Shown piece by piece: positions 38,491-49,800 of a stretch of DNA of 64,000 nucleotides. The notes beneath the pieces were generated by a model that ran no database searches, was not told where the DNA came from, and saw only the letters and a list, made by a program, of their open reading frames with translations. Position numbers and translations under genes: made by a program. Source of the DNA: Morella rubra (Eukaryota; Streptophyta; Magnoliopsida; Fagales; Myricaceae); assembly GCA_003952965.2 (NCBI GenBank), contig CM025850.1, forward strand, positions 21,354,615 through 21,418,614, in the 5' to 3' direction. How positions within the stretch are numbered: position 1 is the first letter of the stretch; every line of letters starts with the position of its first letter.

Positions 38491-39266
38491 GACCCCTGTT
38501 TCATCTACTCTCTTGCCGATCTCCTGCCGTCTAACAAATATAGCTCTTCCATACTTTAGGTTTGAGCGTTGCCCTGGTTCCCCTCTATTCCGTCGCACAT
38601 CGGCAGATATACGAAGTTAAAACGGTAATGGGTTCGTGAAGTATCATATATGCTGTAGTCACTGAAGAGTTGGATCGAAGACGTAGGAAGCGGAAGTGCA
38701 TATTCATTTCGAAAAGCAGTTTTGAAAAACTTTGGCAGGAAAAAGAAAAGAGATAATGGCTTTGAATCCTTCGCTCCGACCTGAGATCGGCCCGGAAAGA
38801 CTCCCTCCTGAAGCCCCCCGTCTCTGCCTAAACCGAGAAGGTCTTCTCTGTCCCTCTCTCTTTCTCTCTCTCCTTCAAGACTGGGAATGTGAATTTTTTG
38901 TTTTAATTTCTGTGTGGCAGACGGTATTTCCTTTTCCAGGGAGTCCACTTCCCTGGGTACCAGAGCGTGGAGTCTCTTTTCTCGGGAGAAATTCGAGGAA
39001 TCTAACTCTTTCAGTCCCGATTTCTCCTTTGAATCAGCTCCCAAGATATTTCCCACGGTGAGTTTTTGATTGATCCAGCCAATAATTTTTGGTGGCTACT
39101 GTAATTTTAATATTCTTTTTTTTTTCCTTCTCTATTTTGCTGAAAATTGAAGGAAAAGTGAGGTACAGTGGAAGTCTAGGTGTAATGTGTGTTTACTTTC
39201 TTGAATTACAGCTCTGTGGACTTAGCTCTAGTTTTGTGAGGGAGGACAAGCTCTGATCCCGTGGTG
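38491..39266 (+). promoter_or_regulatory. 5' leader of the REVEILLE-like gene
   Basis: GC-richer, pyrimidine-rich sequence of the kind found in plant 5' leaders occupies about 38500-39057. It ends in a strong donor (GTGAGT at 39058). A second leader exon begins at 39212 after TTGAATTACAG and holds the start codon at 39267. A TATA-like CCTATAATAG lies near 38474. The leader contains an upstream ATG frame beginning at 38732 that runs past the donor, so translation of the main frame may be reduced. Promoter use is inferred. Confidence 0.5.
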
Positions 39267-40966
39267 ATGGCTGTTCAGGTAAATAATGCTATTTTTTGGG
39301 TATTTACGTTGTTTTATTTCAGTATGTGAATGCTTGTACTCATAGAAACAAGAAGAAAGTCGTGCATGTTGATTTCGAAGTGATATTACTCAATAAGAGT
39401 CACCTGTTTCAGTCGAAAAGGCAGGGAATTGTATCAATTTCGTTGAAAAACCAAAATGGCTACCTTTTTCCTGAAAATTTTCACCGTCTCTATGTCACTT
39501 CTCGTTCAAAATGAAATTCCTCGCTTCGAGACCTGATTTGAGTAACAATCGCTCTTTTAAGTGGTAATGAGGATGCTTGAAGATAAGAACTATTGCCGTA
39601 AATGGAAAAGGGGAAATTTTAAGAACAGCTAACCTCCAGGTTTCGGAGTGTGCAGTGCCCTTCTCTCTATCCCCTATCTATTTTGCTGGTAGAGGACAGT
39701 AAACTGGGATTCTGACGGCCTGTTTGAGTGGAGTATTGCTAATTGAATTGTATATGCTATAGGAATCCATCCAACTATGTTAAATATTGTTCACGAAAAA
39801 AATGGACTTGCTGTTCACAGACAACATTACGAGAAACCAATTAGAAACGCCTAAATTTTTAACATGTACCGCTATGTTAGTAATTGTTGAAGTGGAGATG
39901 AAATGATAAAGATAGATTTAAATTTTGAAGAGAACTTGATTAATTATGTTTACACTTGGATATAGCAGGATGAAGCAAAAAGGTCGAATGCCTCTATTAT
40001 GGCCTGTGACTACGGCTCCAATGTTGCTCTGCGATCTGAGACAGTGGTCAGGATATAGCAGGATGAAGCAAAAAGGTCGAATGCCTCTATTATGGCCTGT
40101 GACTACGGCTCCAATGTTGCTCTGCGATCTGAGACAGTGGTCCAGAAGAATGAGATACATTCCTTTGGGGATTACCAAACGCCTAAGGTGACATTCTTTT
40201 TATGGCTAATATCTGAATTGCATTCTTCGGCAATAATCTTGTTTCAACTTCTGACTTGGGTTGATTTCGTGGTTGTGTAGGTAAGGAAACCCTACACGAT
40301 TGTAAAACAAAGAGAAAAATGGACAGAAGAAGAGCATCAGAAGTTTCTTGAAGCACTAAAGCTGTATGGTCGTGGATGGCATCAAATTGAAGGTCAGCTT
40401 GGTATATGATGATTTTTTCGTTCTAATTTTCACCTCTGTTGGCCGGCCAATCAATCTGAAGTCACTCTCATCTTTATGCAGCACATAGAGGCACCAAAAC
40501 TGCAGTACAGATTCGAAGTCATGCTCAAAAGTTCTTCTCCGAGGTAAATGCTTATATTTCAGTCTCTAATTCCCATTGTATTGCTTGTGTGTGATCATAG
40601 GACTATGTTAGCTCAATTAGAATACAAGGTTGCGCAAACCTTGTTCTTTTTTTTTGTCTGGTAGGTTTGTCTGGTTGCATCTTTCTTCTCATTAATTTTT
40701 TTTTTCTTACTGGTATCAGGTGGTCCGGGCATCCAGTAGGAGTACAGAAAACCAACGAACCAATTGAAATTCCTCCTCCACGGCCAAAGAAGAAACCCTT
40801 GCATCCTTATCCTCGCAAATCAGTTGATTCCCCTAATGGAATATCAGCTGCAAATCAATCTGAAAGATCTCCATCTCCGAATTCATTGGTGGCAAATCCT
40901 AATAGGGCTCGTTTGAAAATGAGCTCATGTTCTGATTTTAGGTCCTGCTTCTGGTTTTGGTTCTGA
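39267..40966 (+). CDS. REVEILLE-like single-MYB factor, damaged and truncated
   Basis: Members bind evening-element-type DNA and act with the circadian clock (family knowledge). Coding exons: 39267-39278 (MAVQ), 40062-40187, 40281-40392, 40482-40543 and a last exon. The MYB repeat reads [20 protein letters not shown], then [17 protein letters not shown] with the SHAQKFF signature of the RVE/LHY/CCA1 group. The last exon has the family motif [19 protein letters not shown]. Read from the usual acceptor (exon start 40720), that exon meets a stop at 40765-40767 because of one extra base near 40751-40754. A later acceptor (exon start 40748) restores the frame and gives 176 residues to a stop at 40964-40966. 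REVEILLE1/7-type proteins are around twice as long, so the C-terminal half is missing. A 93-bp duplication covers the exon-2 acceptor. The gene may be inactive, or may make a short MYB protein. Confidence 0.7.
39958..40143 (+). repeat. 93-bp tandem duplication spanning a 3' splice site
   Basis: The intron end and first part of MYB exon 2 occur twice, shifted by 93 bases: the TATAGCAGGATGAAGC junction is at 39961 and again at 40054. The copies are essentially identical. Using the upstream acceptor (exon start 39969) leads to an in-frame TAG at 40056-40058; only the downstream one (40062) keeps the reading frame. Confidence 0.95.
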
Positions 40967-41662
40967 AACTGGACTCGCCGGATACTCGCCCACTAAAACC
41001 AGAGCCCTCTCCCCCATAGCCTGCCAGCACATACGCGCTACCTACTACACTTTAACGCACTATGGTCATCCACATGACACAGCACGAGGCCCAAGTGTCT
41101 AATCAGCACCTGCAATAAAATTGTCTGCCACATGTCGGTCTGAGTAGAATGCCTTTGTCGGAACAGCTTTAAACCGGCGTTTTCCTATATATAACTGAGA
41201 ATTGATCGATTTTCTTCAACTTTTGGATCGAAGTTAGATCGTTTCTTTTTCATTTTGTTCGTAACACAAGAAGCTTTAAGCCTCGAAGGGTGGCGACTGA
41301 GCAAATCACTAACTCAGCTCCTGTAGTTCCGAGTCTTCTTTCTTGGAAGCGAAATCTGTTTTTGTTGGGTTAAGAAGACTTCGCATGAATGAGAAAAAAA
41401 TCTCTTTTAAGTTTCTTTTGTCGAGTTTGTGACATTTCATATCCCCTGGTAGAGTTGCTGGGAATTTGAAAGCTGGAAGCGTCTGAAATGCCAGCTCAGA
41501 GATCAAAAGTCTGAGCTACGATTCTATGAACTAGAATTCACTTTGAACAGAGAATATTCTCGTTGTTGTTACTCTTCTTCTTCTTCTTCTCCTCTTGCCT
41601 TCTTCAAATATCTTTCTTGCGAATTGGATTTAGCTTCTTCCACTGCTATCACTACTGCTGCG
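40967..41662 (+). promoter_or_regulatory. Promoter-like and 5' leader sequence attached to the NHX fragment
   Basis: The sequence turns GC-richer after 40970. A clear TATA-like CTATATATAAC at 41185-41195 is followed by a leader-like stretch with CT-rich and (TCT)n text at 41570-41590. It leads directly into an NHX start codon. This looks like the upstream region of a vacuolar antiporter gene copied together with its first exon. Confidence 0.45.
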
Positions 41663-41840
41663 ATGGTAGTGGACACAGGCGCTTTCCTTGCCAGATTGGG
41701 GATGTTGACGACTTCTGATCACACCTCAGTGGTCTCAATGAACCATTTTGTTGCGCTTCTTTGCGCTTTGTATCGTCATCGATCACTTGTTGGAGGAGAG
41801 CTGCTAGATGAACGAGTCCATTACTGCCCTTGCTATTGTA
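41663..41840 (+). pseudogene. Vacuolar Na+/H+ antiporter (NHX) 5' fragment
   Basis: NHX1-class antiporters exchange Na+ or K+ for protons across the tonoplast. The frame from the ATG at 41663 reads LGMLTTSDHTSVVSMNHFV and then ALLCA, the well known N-terminus of the family. After codon 35 one extra T (about 41768) shifts the frame. The shifted frame continues the family text (CIVIDHLLEE, MNESITALAIV), but with a TAG at 41805-41807 where the family has tryptophan. The fragment stops at the LINE poly-T. No further NHX exons follow in the window, so this is a 5' duplicate and not a gene. Confidence 0.8.
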
Positions 41841-41880
41841 GGTTTACAGATACCTTCGAGCAAATATGTTTATCGTTATG

Positions 41881-44800
41881 TTTTTTTTTTTTTTTGGCTG
41901 AATAACCAACCACATATATAAAAACCAAGTTAAAAGTGTATATCACAAGACCGGATATGCTCGGGTAGGCAACAACTAGAAAAGAAACCCACGCGGTTGC
42001 AACAAGCAGCCCATTGAGCTAATCTACGAGCAAGCTTATTACAATGACGTGGCTCCCCCGCTACCCTCCAATCCTGAAAACCAAGCATCCACCTGAGACT
42101 CAATAGCCCAACAGGAACGACCTTCCTGGGATAGCACTTCATTACACAAAATTAGGGAATCACTCTCAAAAATAACACACGGCCACGTCTTACTCCCAGC
42201 CAAAGAAACAGCCTCCGCCAACGCACAAGCTTCACCGATAAGAAGGTCCATAGCAGCTAATTGTTTCGTGTAAGCTAATCAGAGGGAACTGCTAGAATCT
42301 CGAACATAGATTTATGTATGACCCATTAGGGCGAATAGCCACATCTGAATCGACCTTCAAACACCCCACCAAATGGGGTTGACCATTTGAGACCAGCCTC
42401 CCTTGCCATAGTCTCCCAAGCGCTGACAAGCTCTAGATAACGACTCTTAGCATCCAGCACCAGCTCTCCCGTAATCATAGCCTGAGATTGATTAACAGCG
42501 GCATTGCGGGCATTCCAGAGGACATCCATGACAATAGCCGCATTGATAGCAAAAGCATTGAGATCCATATCCTGAATGTTCAAAACACGATCAGCAAACA
42601 AAATGGTATGAACAGATTCTCTGTAAAGGCAATAAGTCCATTCTATTAGTCCAAACAGATTCCCTCCACACCACTCTAGCCACAAGACACGTGAGCATCA
42701 AGTGAATGGTGTCCTTCACCGCCAGATTACATAAAGGGCATTTGAAACCATATCCTCATCAACTCGGTTAATAACTCTACCCAAAGCTCCCCTGGTCTGT
42801 AAGGCACCTGCCCCTACCTTCCACAGAAGGAGTTTTAAACGGTCTTGTAACTTCAATTTCTAGAGCCGAGTCCAAGATATGCTCGGCATAATAGTATTAT
42901 CTAGGGCACGTGCCAATTGAGCAGCTCTAACAACATATTTCACAGAAATCACGCCTGAAACCTCCTTTGTCCAAATCCACCTATCCTCTCGGTCATCCCT
43001 AGGCAGGGGCATCCTCAGAATTTCCACTGCAGTATCCTCTACGAACAGCTCCCGTATAAGGTGCCTGTTCCATTGCCACGATTCAGGAGAAATCAAATCT
43101 CTGACTGTTGAAATAAATGGTCCCACTTGAAACCCATCGCTCCAACGGGGTCTAAAATCAGGGGCTCCCGGGAGCTAATGGTCTTGTGCTATATTAATGG
43201 AAGCACCATGGTGCGGAAGAATACAAAGACCCGATTGGAGTTGAGGCGCCACATGCAAAATTCCCTTCCAGACAGTGGATGAATTCCCCGAAGCAATTGG
43301 AGGTGACAGAGGACTTTGATGCTTAAATTTCTTTTTCAAAATCTGGACCCAAAGACTATTTGGAGAAGAATAGAATTTCCACCCAAGCTTAGAGATCCAA
43401 GCCTTGTTAACCTCAAACATCTTCCACACACCTAGCCCTCCCACATCCTTCGGCAGATTTGGGTGAAATTAAATTTCTTTTGAGCTGGGAAGCCCCACCA
43501 AAAGTCTTTCAGAAGCCGATCATTTTCTTCACACCACCCCTTTGGTAAGAGAAAGGTAGACATGTTGTAAAGAGGCATCGCGGTCGCTACGACTTTAATC
43601 AAAGTCGTTCTCCCAGCTTGTGATAAGGACCTCATGTTCCAACCAGCAACTTTGGCCATAACTTTGTTTTTAACATCAATAAAAGCCTTATTTTTTGACC
43701 GCCCAATCACCATAGGCAGACCCAGATATTTGCTATTGAGCGGCAAATTTTTAACCCTCATAATGTTGCACAGATTCTCACAAACCCCAAGATGAGTGTT
43801 TCGGCTGCAGAAAAGAGCTGACTTCTCCTTGTTCACCCTTTTGCCCAACCATTCTTCAAACTTGTCAAGAATCCGGCTGACCGCATGAGTTTCTCTAGCA
43901 TTTGCTCGGCAAAAAACCATCAGATCATCTGCGAATTATAACAGATGAGAAATTGCCGGAGCATCCTGCGCCACTTTAAGTCCGTGAATAACACCTTGCT
44001 CTTCCACTCTCAAAAACAATCTTGAAAGCACCTCCGCACCCAATATGAAGAGAGACGGAGATAAGGGGTCTCCTTGTCGTAATCCCCGAGATGGTTTAAA
44101 AAAAGCCGTAAGGCAACCCATTCAGCATAATCAAATAAGAAACCGTGGATATGCATTGTTCCACTAAACCCACCCACCTCTCGCTGAACCCGAAGCATCT
44201 AAGAACTTTTAGAAGGAATCGCCATTCCATCCTATCATAAGCCTTCTCTATGTCTATCTTCAAAGCTGACCAGCCCTTTCTCCCACTCTTCGCCTTCATG
44301 GAATGGAGAATCTCTTGGCCTAAAATCACATTTTCTTGAATAGTCTGCCCTGGAACAAAAGCCGCTTGATAAGGAGAGACAAGCCGAGGAATCACAGGTT
44401 TGAGACGGATGGTTAAAATTTTTGAGATCACCTTATATGCCAAATTACAGAGGCTAATGGGGCGGAATTATTCAATCTTGACCGGATGATCGATCTTTGG
44501 GATAAGAACGATAAAGCTGTGATTAAGTTGCTTCAGAAGGTAGCCCTCGCGAAAGAAATGTTGAACCATCTCAACAAACTCACGCTCCACAATAGGCCAA
44601 AAATGCTGAAAAAAGAGGGCAGACATGCCATATGGTCCCGGGACCTTCAAATCTCCCAGCTGATCAAGTGCACCTTTAATTTCATCTTTACTTGGAATAC
44701 CGCACAGCCCTGAATTTTCCTCCTCGGATATAACTGGCTGGATAAGCTCCTCAAGTTCATTATCATCCCTGCCCAGAGAAGACTCAAACAGATGCCGAAA

Positions 44801-44947
44801 ATAATGCTCAAGATGGGGGTCCAACAGTCCTCTCCTGAAGCCATGTTCCCCAATCATTTTTGATAGCCTCGATATTGTTCTTGCGTCTACGAATAATAGT
44901 CGACAAGTGGAAAAAGCGAGTATTGAGATCTGTCATCGTCAACCACC
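41881..44947 (-). mobile_element. 5'-truncated LINE (L1-type)
   Basis: A run of 15 T at 41881-41895 is the poly(A) tail of a minus-strand LINE. Going upstream in that orientation are an RNase H part (42039-42251), a zf-RVT-like part (42326-43126, 43175-43444) and the reverse transcriptase (43432-44857). The reverse transcriptase has KVPGPYGMSALFFQHFWPIV, QAAFVPGQTIQENVILGQEI, LKIDIEKAYDRMEW and the FADD catalytic box at about 43914-43925. A stop codon lies just before FADD, and other frameshifts exist. The element ends at about 44947 just upstream of the RT linker, so the endonuclease and ORF1 are missing. Target duplications were not recognised. It lies within or just after the remains of the MYB gene. 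Confidence 0.9.
43432..44857 (-). pseudogene. LINE reverse transcriptase, broken into frames
   Basis: Four adjacent minus-strand frames (44468-44857, 44096-44443, 43936-44121, 43432-43920) make up one reverse transcriptase in the correct order. The palm motifs are present, including KIDIEKAYDR and SRGLRQGDPLSPSLF (the latter in 43936-44121), and FADD. The frames are separated by stops and shifts, so no active enzyme is made. Confidence 0.88.
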
Positions 44948-45167
44948 TCTATGTGATGCATATAAGTATAATTGAATTTGATCTTGCTAGCAGGGTTTGT
45001 GTATAGGAATTGTTATACTGCTCACCAGTGGAGGCAAAAGGTCACATTTATTAGTCTTTAGCGAAGATCTTTTCTTTATTTATCTTCATCCGCCAATCAT
45101 TTTCAATGCTGGGTGAGTTTGGTACTGTTCATTTTTGTGATTGATTTTTCTTCCTTTTCTGAACCAG

Positions 45168-45242
45168 GTTCCAAGTGATGAAGAAGCATTTTTTTCACAA
45201 CTGCAGACATTGGTAGACATGCATTGTCAGCATAGCAGATAG
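45168..45242 (+). other. Unassigned exon-like open stretch
   Basis: After a good acceptor (GAACCAG ending at 45167) comes an open stretch VPSDEEAFFSQLQTLVDMHC plus QHSR, then TAG at 45240-45242. It reads like the last exon of a plant gene, but I do not recognise the protein and cannot link it to the MYB exons or the NHX fragment. Confidence 0.3.
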
Positions 45243-45750
45243 ACGTTAGAAGAGTTTTTGGAGTATGAGTCACAACCAATCAGCATGAAACACATGGCCG
45301 TGTAACTGTAGCAGTTAAACCTACAAAATGCTGGTGGAAGAATCTGGGTTTAAACCACGGTTTGAATCGCAAGACCAGAACCTCAGCTCGTTTTCAAAGG
45401 AACCCTAAGAAAGCCCTCGCAGTATTAATTATGCCACTCTTGACTGGGTTATTTTCGCAAAAAATGAAGTCCTTTGCATTCTTCAATGTTCACGTGCATT
45501 CCATTTAATGCAAAGTAAAGCCCAACGCATTACATGCATTTATTGTTCATTGAATGCATGTGGTTGAATAAAAATTCATCCACGTGAAAGCTTCACCTTC
45601 TGTCAGAAGAAGACCAAAGAAATGTGTGTGCTGACTTTTTAAAAGCCAGGCCAAACAGGTAACAGGTAAAAAACCTACTGCCAAACAGTTACATGACGCT
45701 TTATGTTTTGCTCGGTTGTGCTTTTAGGGAAAATTAGGATGGATTGCACC
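45243..45750. other. Intergenic DNA upstream of the MATE gene
   Basis: No protein or RNA gene recognised. ATGCATT/AATGCAT phrases recur around 45470-45560. The MATE promoter probably lies at the right side. Confidence 0.4.
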
Positions 45751-46806
45751 CTCACTTTCTCTCTCCCTCTTTTCGCATAAATCTCTCTGTCTCTTCAATA
45801 TACATTCTCTCTTCCTTCGTTCTCTCTCTCTCTCCCTCCCCGCGCTGTCTTAGTGGGTAAGTGCAGCTGGAAACCCGTTTTAGAACACGATAACTCCTGA
45901 TCAGGCTGAGACGATCCATATTATCCACTAAGAACAAGGCCAAGGCCAAGACCAAGTAAGTACAACAAGCTATCCATACTCTTTGTGTTAGCCATTCTTT
46001 CTAGCTTTGATCTTAAGTCAACGTACAGCACCATTTAGGTTTGATTTTGTTGAGTTAACAGTTCCATTTTAGTTTCGAGGTTTGACTTCAGATGCCGAAC
46101 ATGGTCTTTGCAAACACGAATACTATCTGTTCGGCATAGAAATCTTACCACTCTTGTACTGATATAGTATTGTTGAGTTCAGGGACTACACAATACAGCT
46201 TGAACAACCCGATAGGGACGGAATGCTGTTGTCTTCCTATCATCCAATTCATAATATTGTTCATCTTCTGTTTTGGAAAGAAATGCATGCATGCTCCTCC
46301 TAGCGTGCTACTTTTCTTTCTTCCGCCTCAAAGAAACCACTGGTGCCAGTTTTATAACAACAACCCAATTATAGATCGACCATGAGTTAGAAAAAAGAAA
46401 CTTCTTCTGCAATTGATCAATACCGGCCAATCTCGTGAATATTATTTTTTTCTCATCTGCTCTAAATGTAGATTACTAAGTCTGAACCCAACTACGTGTT
46501 CACTCCGCTCAAGAAGGGAGGATAATAATTAAACCAACACCGGTTTCGTGGATTTTGTCGCTTTACTTTTCCTGAATATTTTAAACAGTCAGACAACACA
46601 TGATGTAATATCGAGGAAGTGCGAGAGGGATCGGATTCTCGATCTAGACTGTTAATAATATAACTCGTATTACTAAGTAATTTTCGTGTTATGTGAGAAA
46701 TTTGACCAAATCAGTCCACTGGTGAAAATGTGGCTGTTAGCTCCGGCTGCTAAAACTTGAAAAACAAAGTCTATAGTCACTCTCGCGCGTGTTGTTTTGC
46801 AGAAGA
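45750..46806 (+). promoter_or_regulatory. MATE gene leader exon and 5' UTR intron
   Basis: A pyrimidine-rich stretch at 45755-45850 is followed by a probable noncoding exon ending in a perfect donor (GTAAGT at 45956). The acceptor TTTTGCAG ends at 46802, four bases before the start codon at 46807. This gives a 5' UTR intron of about 847 bp. It is inferred from splice signals only. Confidence 0.5.
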
Positions 46807-49800
46807 ATGGATAACACACTAGATCAGAGACTGCTTGAACCAGGAGCACAAGAGCAAAGAGATCTTAAAAGAAGGATTTGGGCAGAATCAAAAGTTGTAT
46901 GGAGGATAGCGTTTCCTTCTATATTGTCTAGAGTGACTTCATTTGGAATGCTGGTGATGACACAGCTTTTTCTTGCCCAAGTTGCTGAGCTGGATCTTGC
47001 TGCATACGCGCTCGTACAAACTGTTCTTGTACGATTTGTGAGAGGGATTCTGGTAAGCTGTCAAGTACATATCTTGTGTTACAATTTTTAATAGGGGTAA
47101 TATCGCTATCTAACTATGAGCCAATTTCAATCTTGCCCCTTAAATGTGAAAATGGCAATTTATGTCCTCCAACTTTTAAAAATTATCAATATATGTCTCT
47201 ATCCAAATCAGCCGTAAAGTTAGACGAAAACACATGTAAAATGATCGAAATGCTCATCCAAGACAAAATTATTAAAAATGATATTTAAAAAAGATAATAT
47301 TTTTTAAATAAAACTATTGAAACTCTGTTTCAGTAATCTATATATTTTTAATTTATTTCTCAAATACTTATTTAATTTTAAAAATTGTCTTGGAGGGGCA
47401 TTTCGGTCATTTTACTTGTGTTTACTTAACAATTGATTTGGAGGAGTGGCGTACACTGATTATGTTCGAAAATTAGAGAACGCAAACCGTCGTTTTAATA
47501 GTTAGGGGGGCCAATTTAAAATTAGCCCATAGTTAGGAGGGGAATAATGACATTACCACTTTTTCTTAACTTTATCTTTATGCTCAAGATTTGCCTATCA
47601 TTGGTTAGCTTAGGTTTTCACTGCGAAATCCCTTTTTATTTTGAAAGCTTAATTTGTTAGGAATATAGATTTATTCTTTTAAGCTATATTTTCCAATATA
47701 TGCTAGTAAATTCAACTTTTTTTCTTTCCTTGCACCCACTACAACAAAACTGCTTTTTTGGGACCGAAAAACCGTCCCAAAAAATATGAATTCCGACCTA
47801 AAATTCTTTTGCAACAAATTTTGTCCGTTGCAAGCTCCACCCCAATGACCCTTTCAGGAAAAGTCTTTTGGGATGGAAAAATTATTTTGTCCCAAAAAAT
47901 ATCTTTTTGCTATGGATTTATTTCTGTCCCAAAAGAAGTGGCATCGTTCAAACTTGATTGCACGTCAGCGCAAATGTTACTATTCGAGTAGCATTGCATG
48001 CCAACTGTTTGAAACATTCGAATATGTTCGAACATTATCCAATGGTCAATGGTATTGTGTTTAATACTGTTCTAAGCCATTCCAACACCTATTTCCAAGG
48101 ACGTCCAATGCCATTCTAAACCGTTACAACTGTCAAAAAAAAAAACATTTGATACCATTCTTATCCTCAACATTAGAATAGCTTTGGACAACAACAAATA
48201 GTAAAGCTTTCTCTGTTTGATATCAATCGCATGCATTCTAACGGAAGGGAATGTAACTGTTCAAACAGTAAAGAATGGCTACGTCAACCAGTTAGAAGTG
48301 GCATCGTTCGAACTTGATTGCGCGTCATCTCAAATTTTACTGTTCGAATAGCATCGCACCCCAACTGTTTGAAACATTTGAATATGTTTGAGCATTGTTC
48401 AACGGTCAACGAAATTGCATTTAATACCGTTCTTATCTGTTCCAACACCTACTTCCAAGGACATTTGGTGCCATTCTAAACCGTTACAACAGTTGAAAAA
48501 ATACGTTCGATACTGTTCTTAATGCGTTGCAACGTTTTGTATTCTCAACATTCGAACGGTTTTAGACAGCAAAAAAGGGTAAAATTTTCTTTGTATGATA
48601 TTGCACGTGTTCTAGCTAAGGGGAATGTAAGTGTTCGAACGGTAAAGAATGACTATGTCAACCAGTTCGAGAGTGATTGAACTGTTGGATTACAACAATA
48701 TGTGAATGCTTATCTAGCAATTGCAACAGATTTTTTATTTTTTATTTTTAAATTCGGATTTAAAAAAATATATATTTTATGTAAAAACTTATTAGACATA
48801 AAATTCGATTACTAATTTATTTACAAGCATCAAATGTAAAATTAAATATTTGTGAGTCCAAGTTACAACTCAAGAGGGGGTGAATTGGGTTCAAATAAAA
48901 AATAAGCTTTTTTCAAAGATAAGCAAGTATAGATAATCAAAAAGAGTTCAACACAAAGAAATCACAAATAAGAGTTAAATAATGGAGAGTAAGAGCTAGA
49001 AATAACACTAATATTTTTAGGTGGTTCGCCAAGACTTACCTATGTCCACCCCTAAGGCTATTTCCTTCCTTGGGCTTTCTTCACTATTCTCCAATAGTAA
49101 TACACCTTAGCTTCCAGATGCTATGTAACCTTTACAAAGTGTTTTTCAAGGTCATGCTTCAACTCACACTTAATTCCCGACAACCCAAAATGGAATTTCT
49201 TCTATCCTCACGGGTAGGCCCAAGTGTATCCCCATACTCAAGTATTTTTCAAAGGAATGATACAATAAGTAATAAAAAAATGACTCTATAAGTCAGATGT
49301 GCAAGTGTGAAGCAAAATAATAAGTAAGAGGACAAGATTTAAGAATGAAAGCTCTTGTTTTTACAGGATTCAACAGTAGCTTTCTTGTGATTTGTGATTG
49401 TCTCTCTTTTTCAAGCTTGTTCTCTCTCTTGGAGGCTAGGTCATAAATCATGATGCAAGATAATGCTTTTCTCTCTCCTTCTTGTTCTATTTATAACCTT
49501 ATAGACTTGTGTGGTCCCCAAGATGTCTGATTGTACCAATAGAGTGTGGTCCTAATGATTTTGAAACAAAAAACTAATATGGCAGCATTCCAGAATTTTC
49601 TGCCAAATTGCAGCATGTGTTGACACCATCAAAACAACTTTCGAGTGTTTGTGGCATGCGTCGACTCTTATCTGTGTATGTGTTAATACAATCAAAACAT
49701 CATTAGGGTGTATGTGGCATGCGCTGACACATATTTTTCTATGTGTTGACACCATCAAAACTGCTTTCAGGTGTCTATGGCATGTGTCAACATCATCTTC

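Noticed and set aside
38556-39061. Minus-strand frame of 166 codons opposite the MYB gene leader
   Set aside because: It lies antisense to a well supported 5' leader, has no recognisable domain and is composed of low-complexity arginine/glutamate repeats from CT-rich DNA.
47739-48064. Plus-strand frames near the CACTA terminus
   Set aside because: Translation of the terminal GTCCCAAAA and subterminal repeats; no domain.
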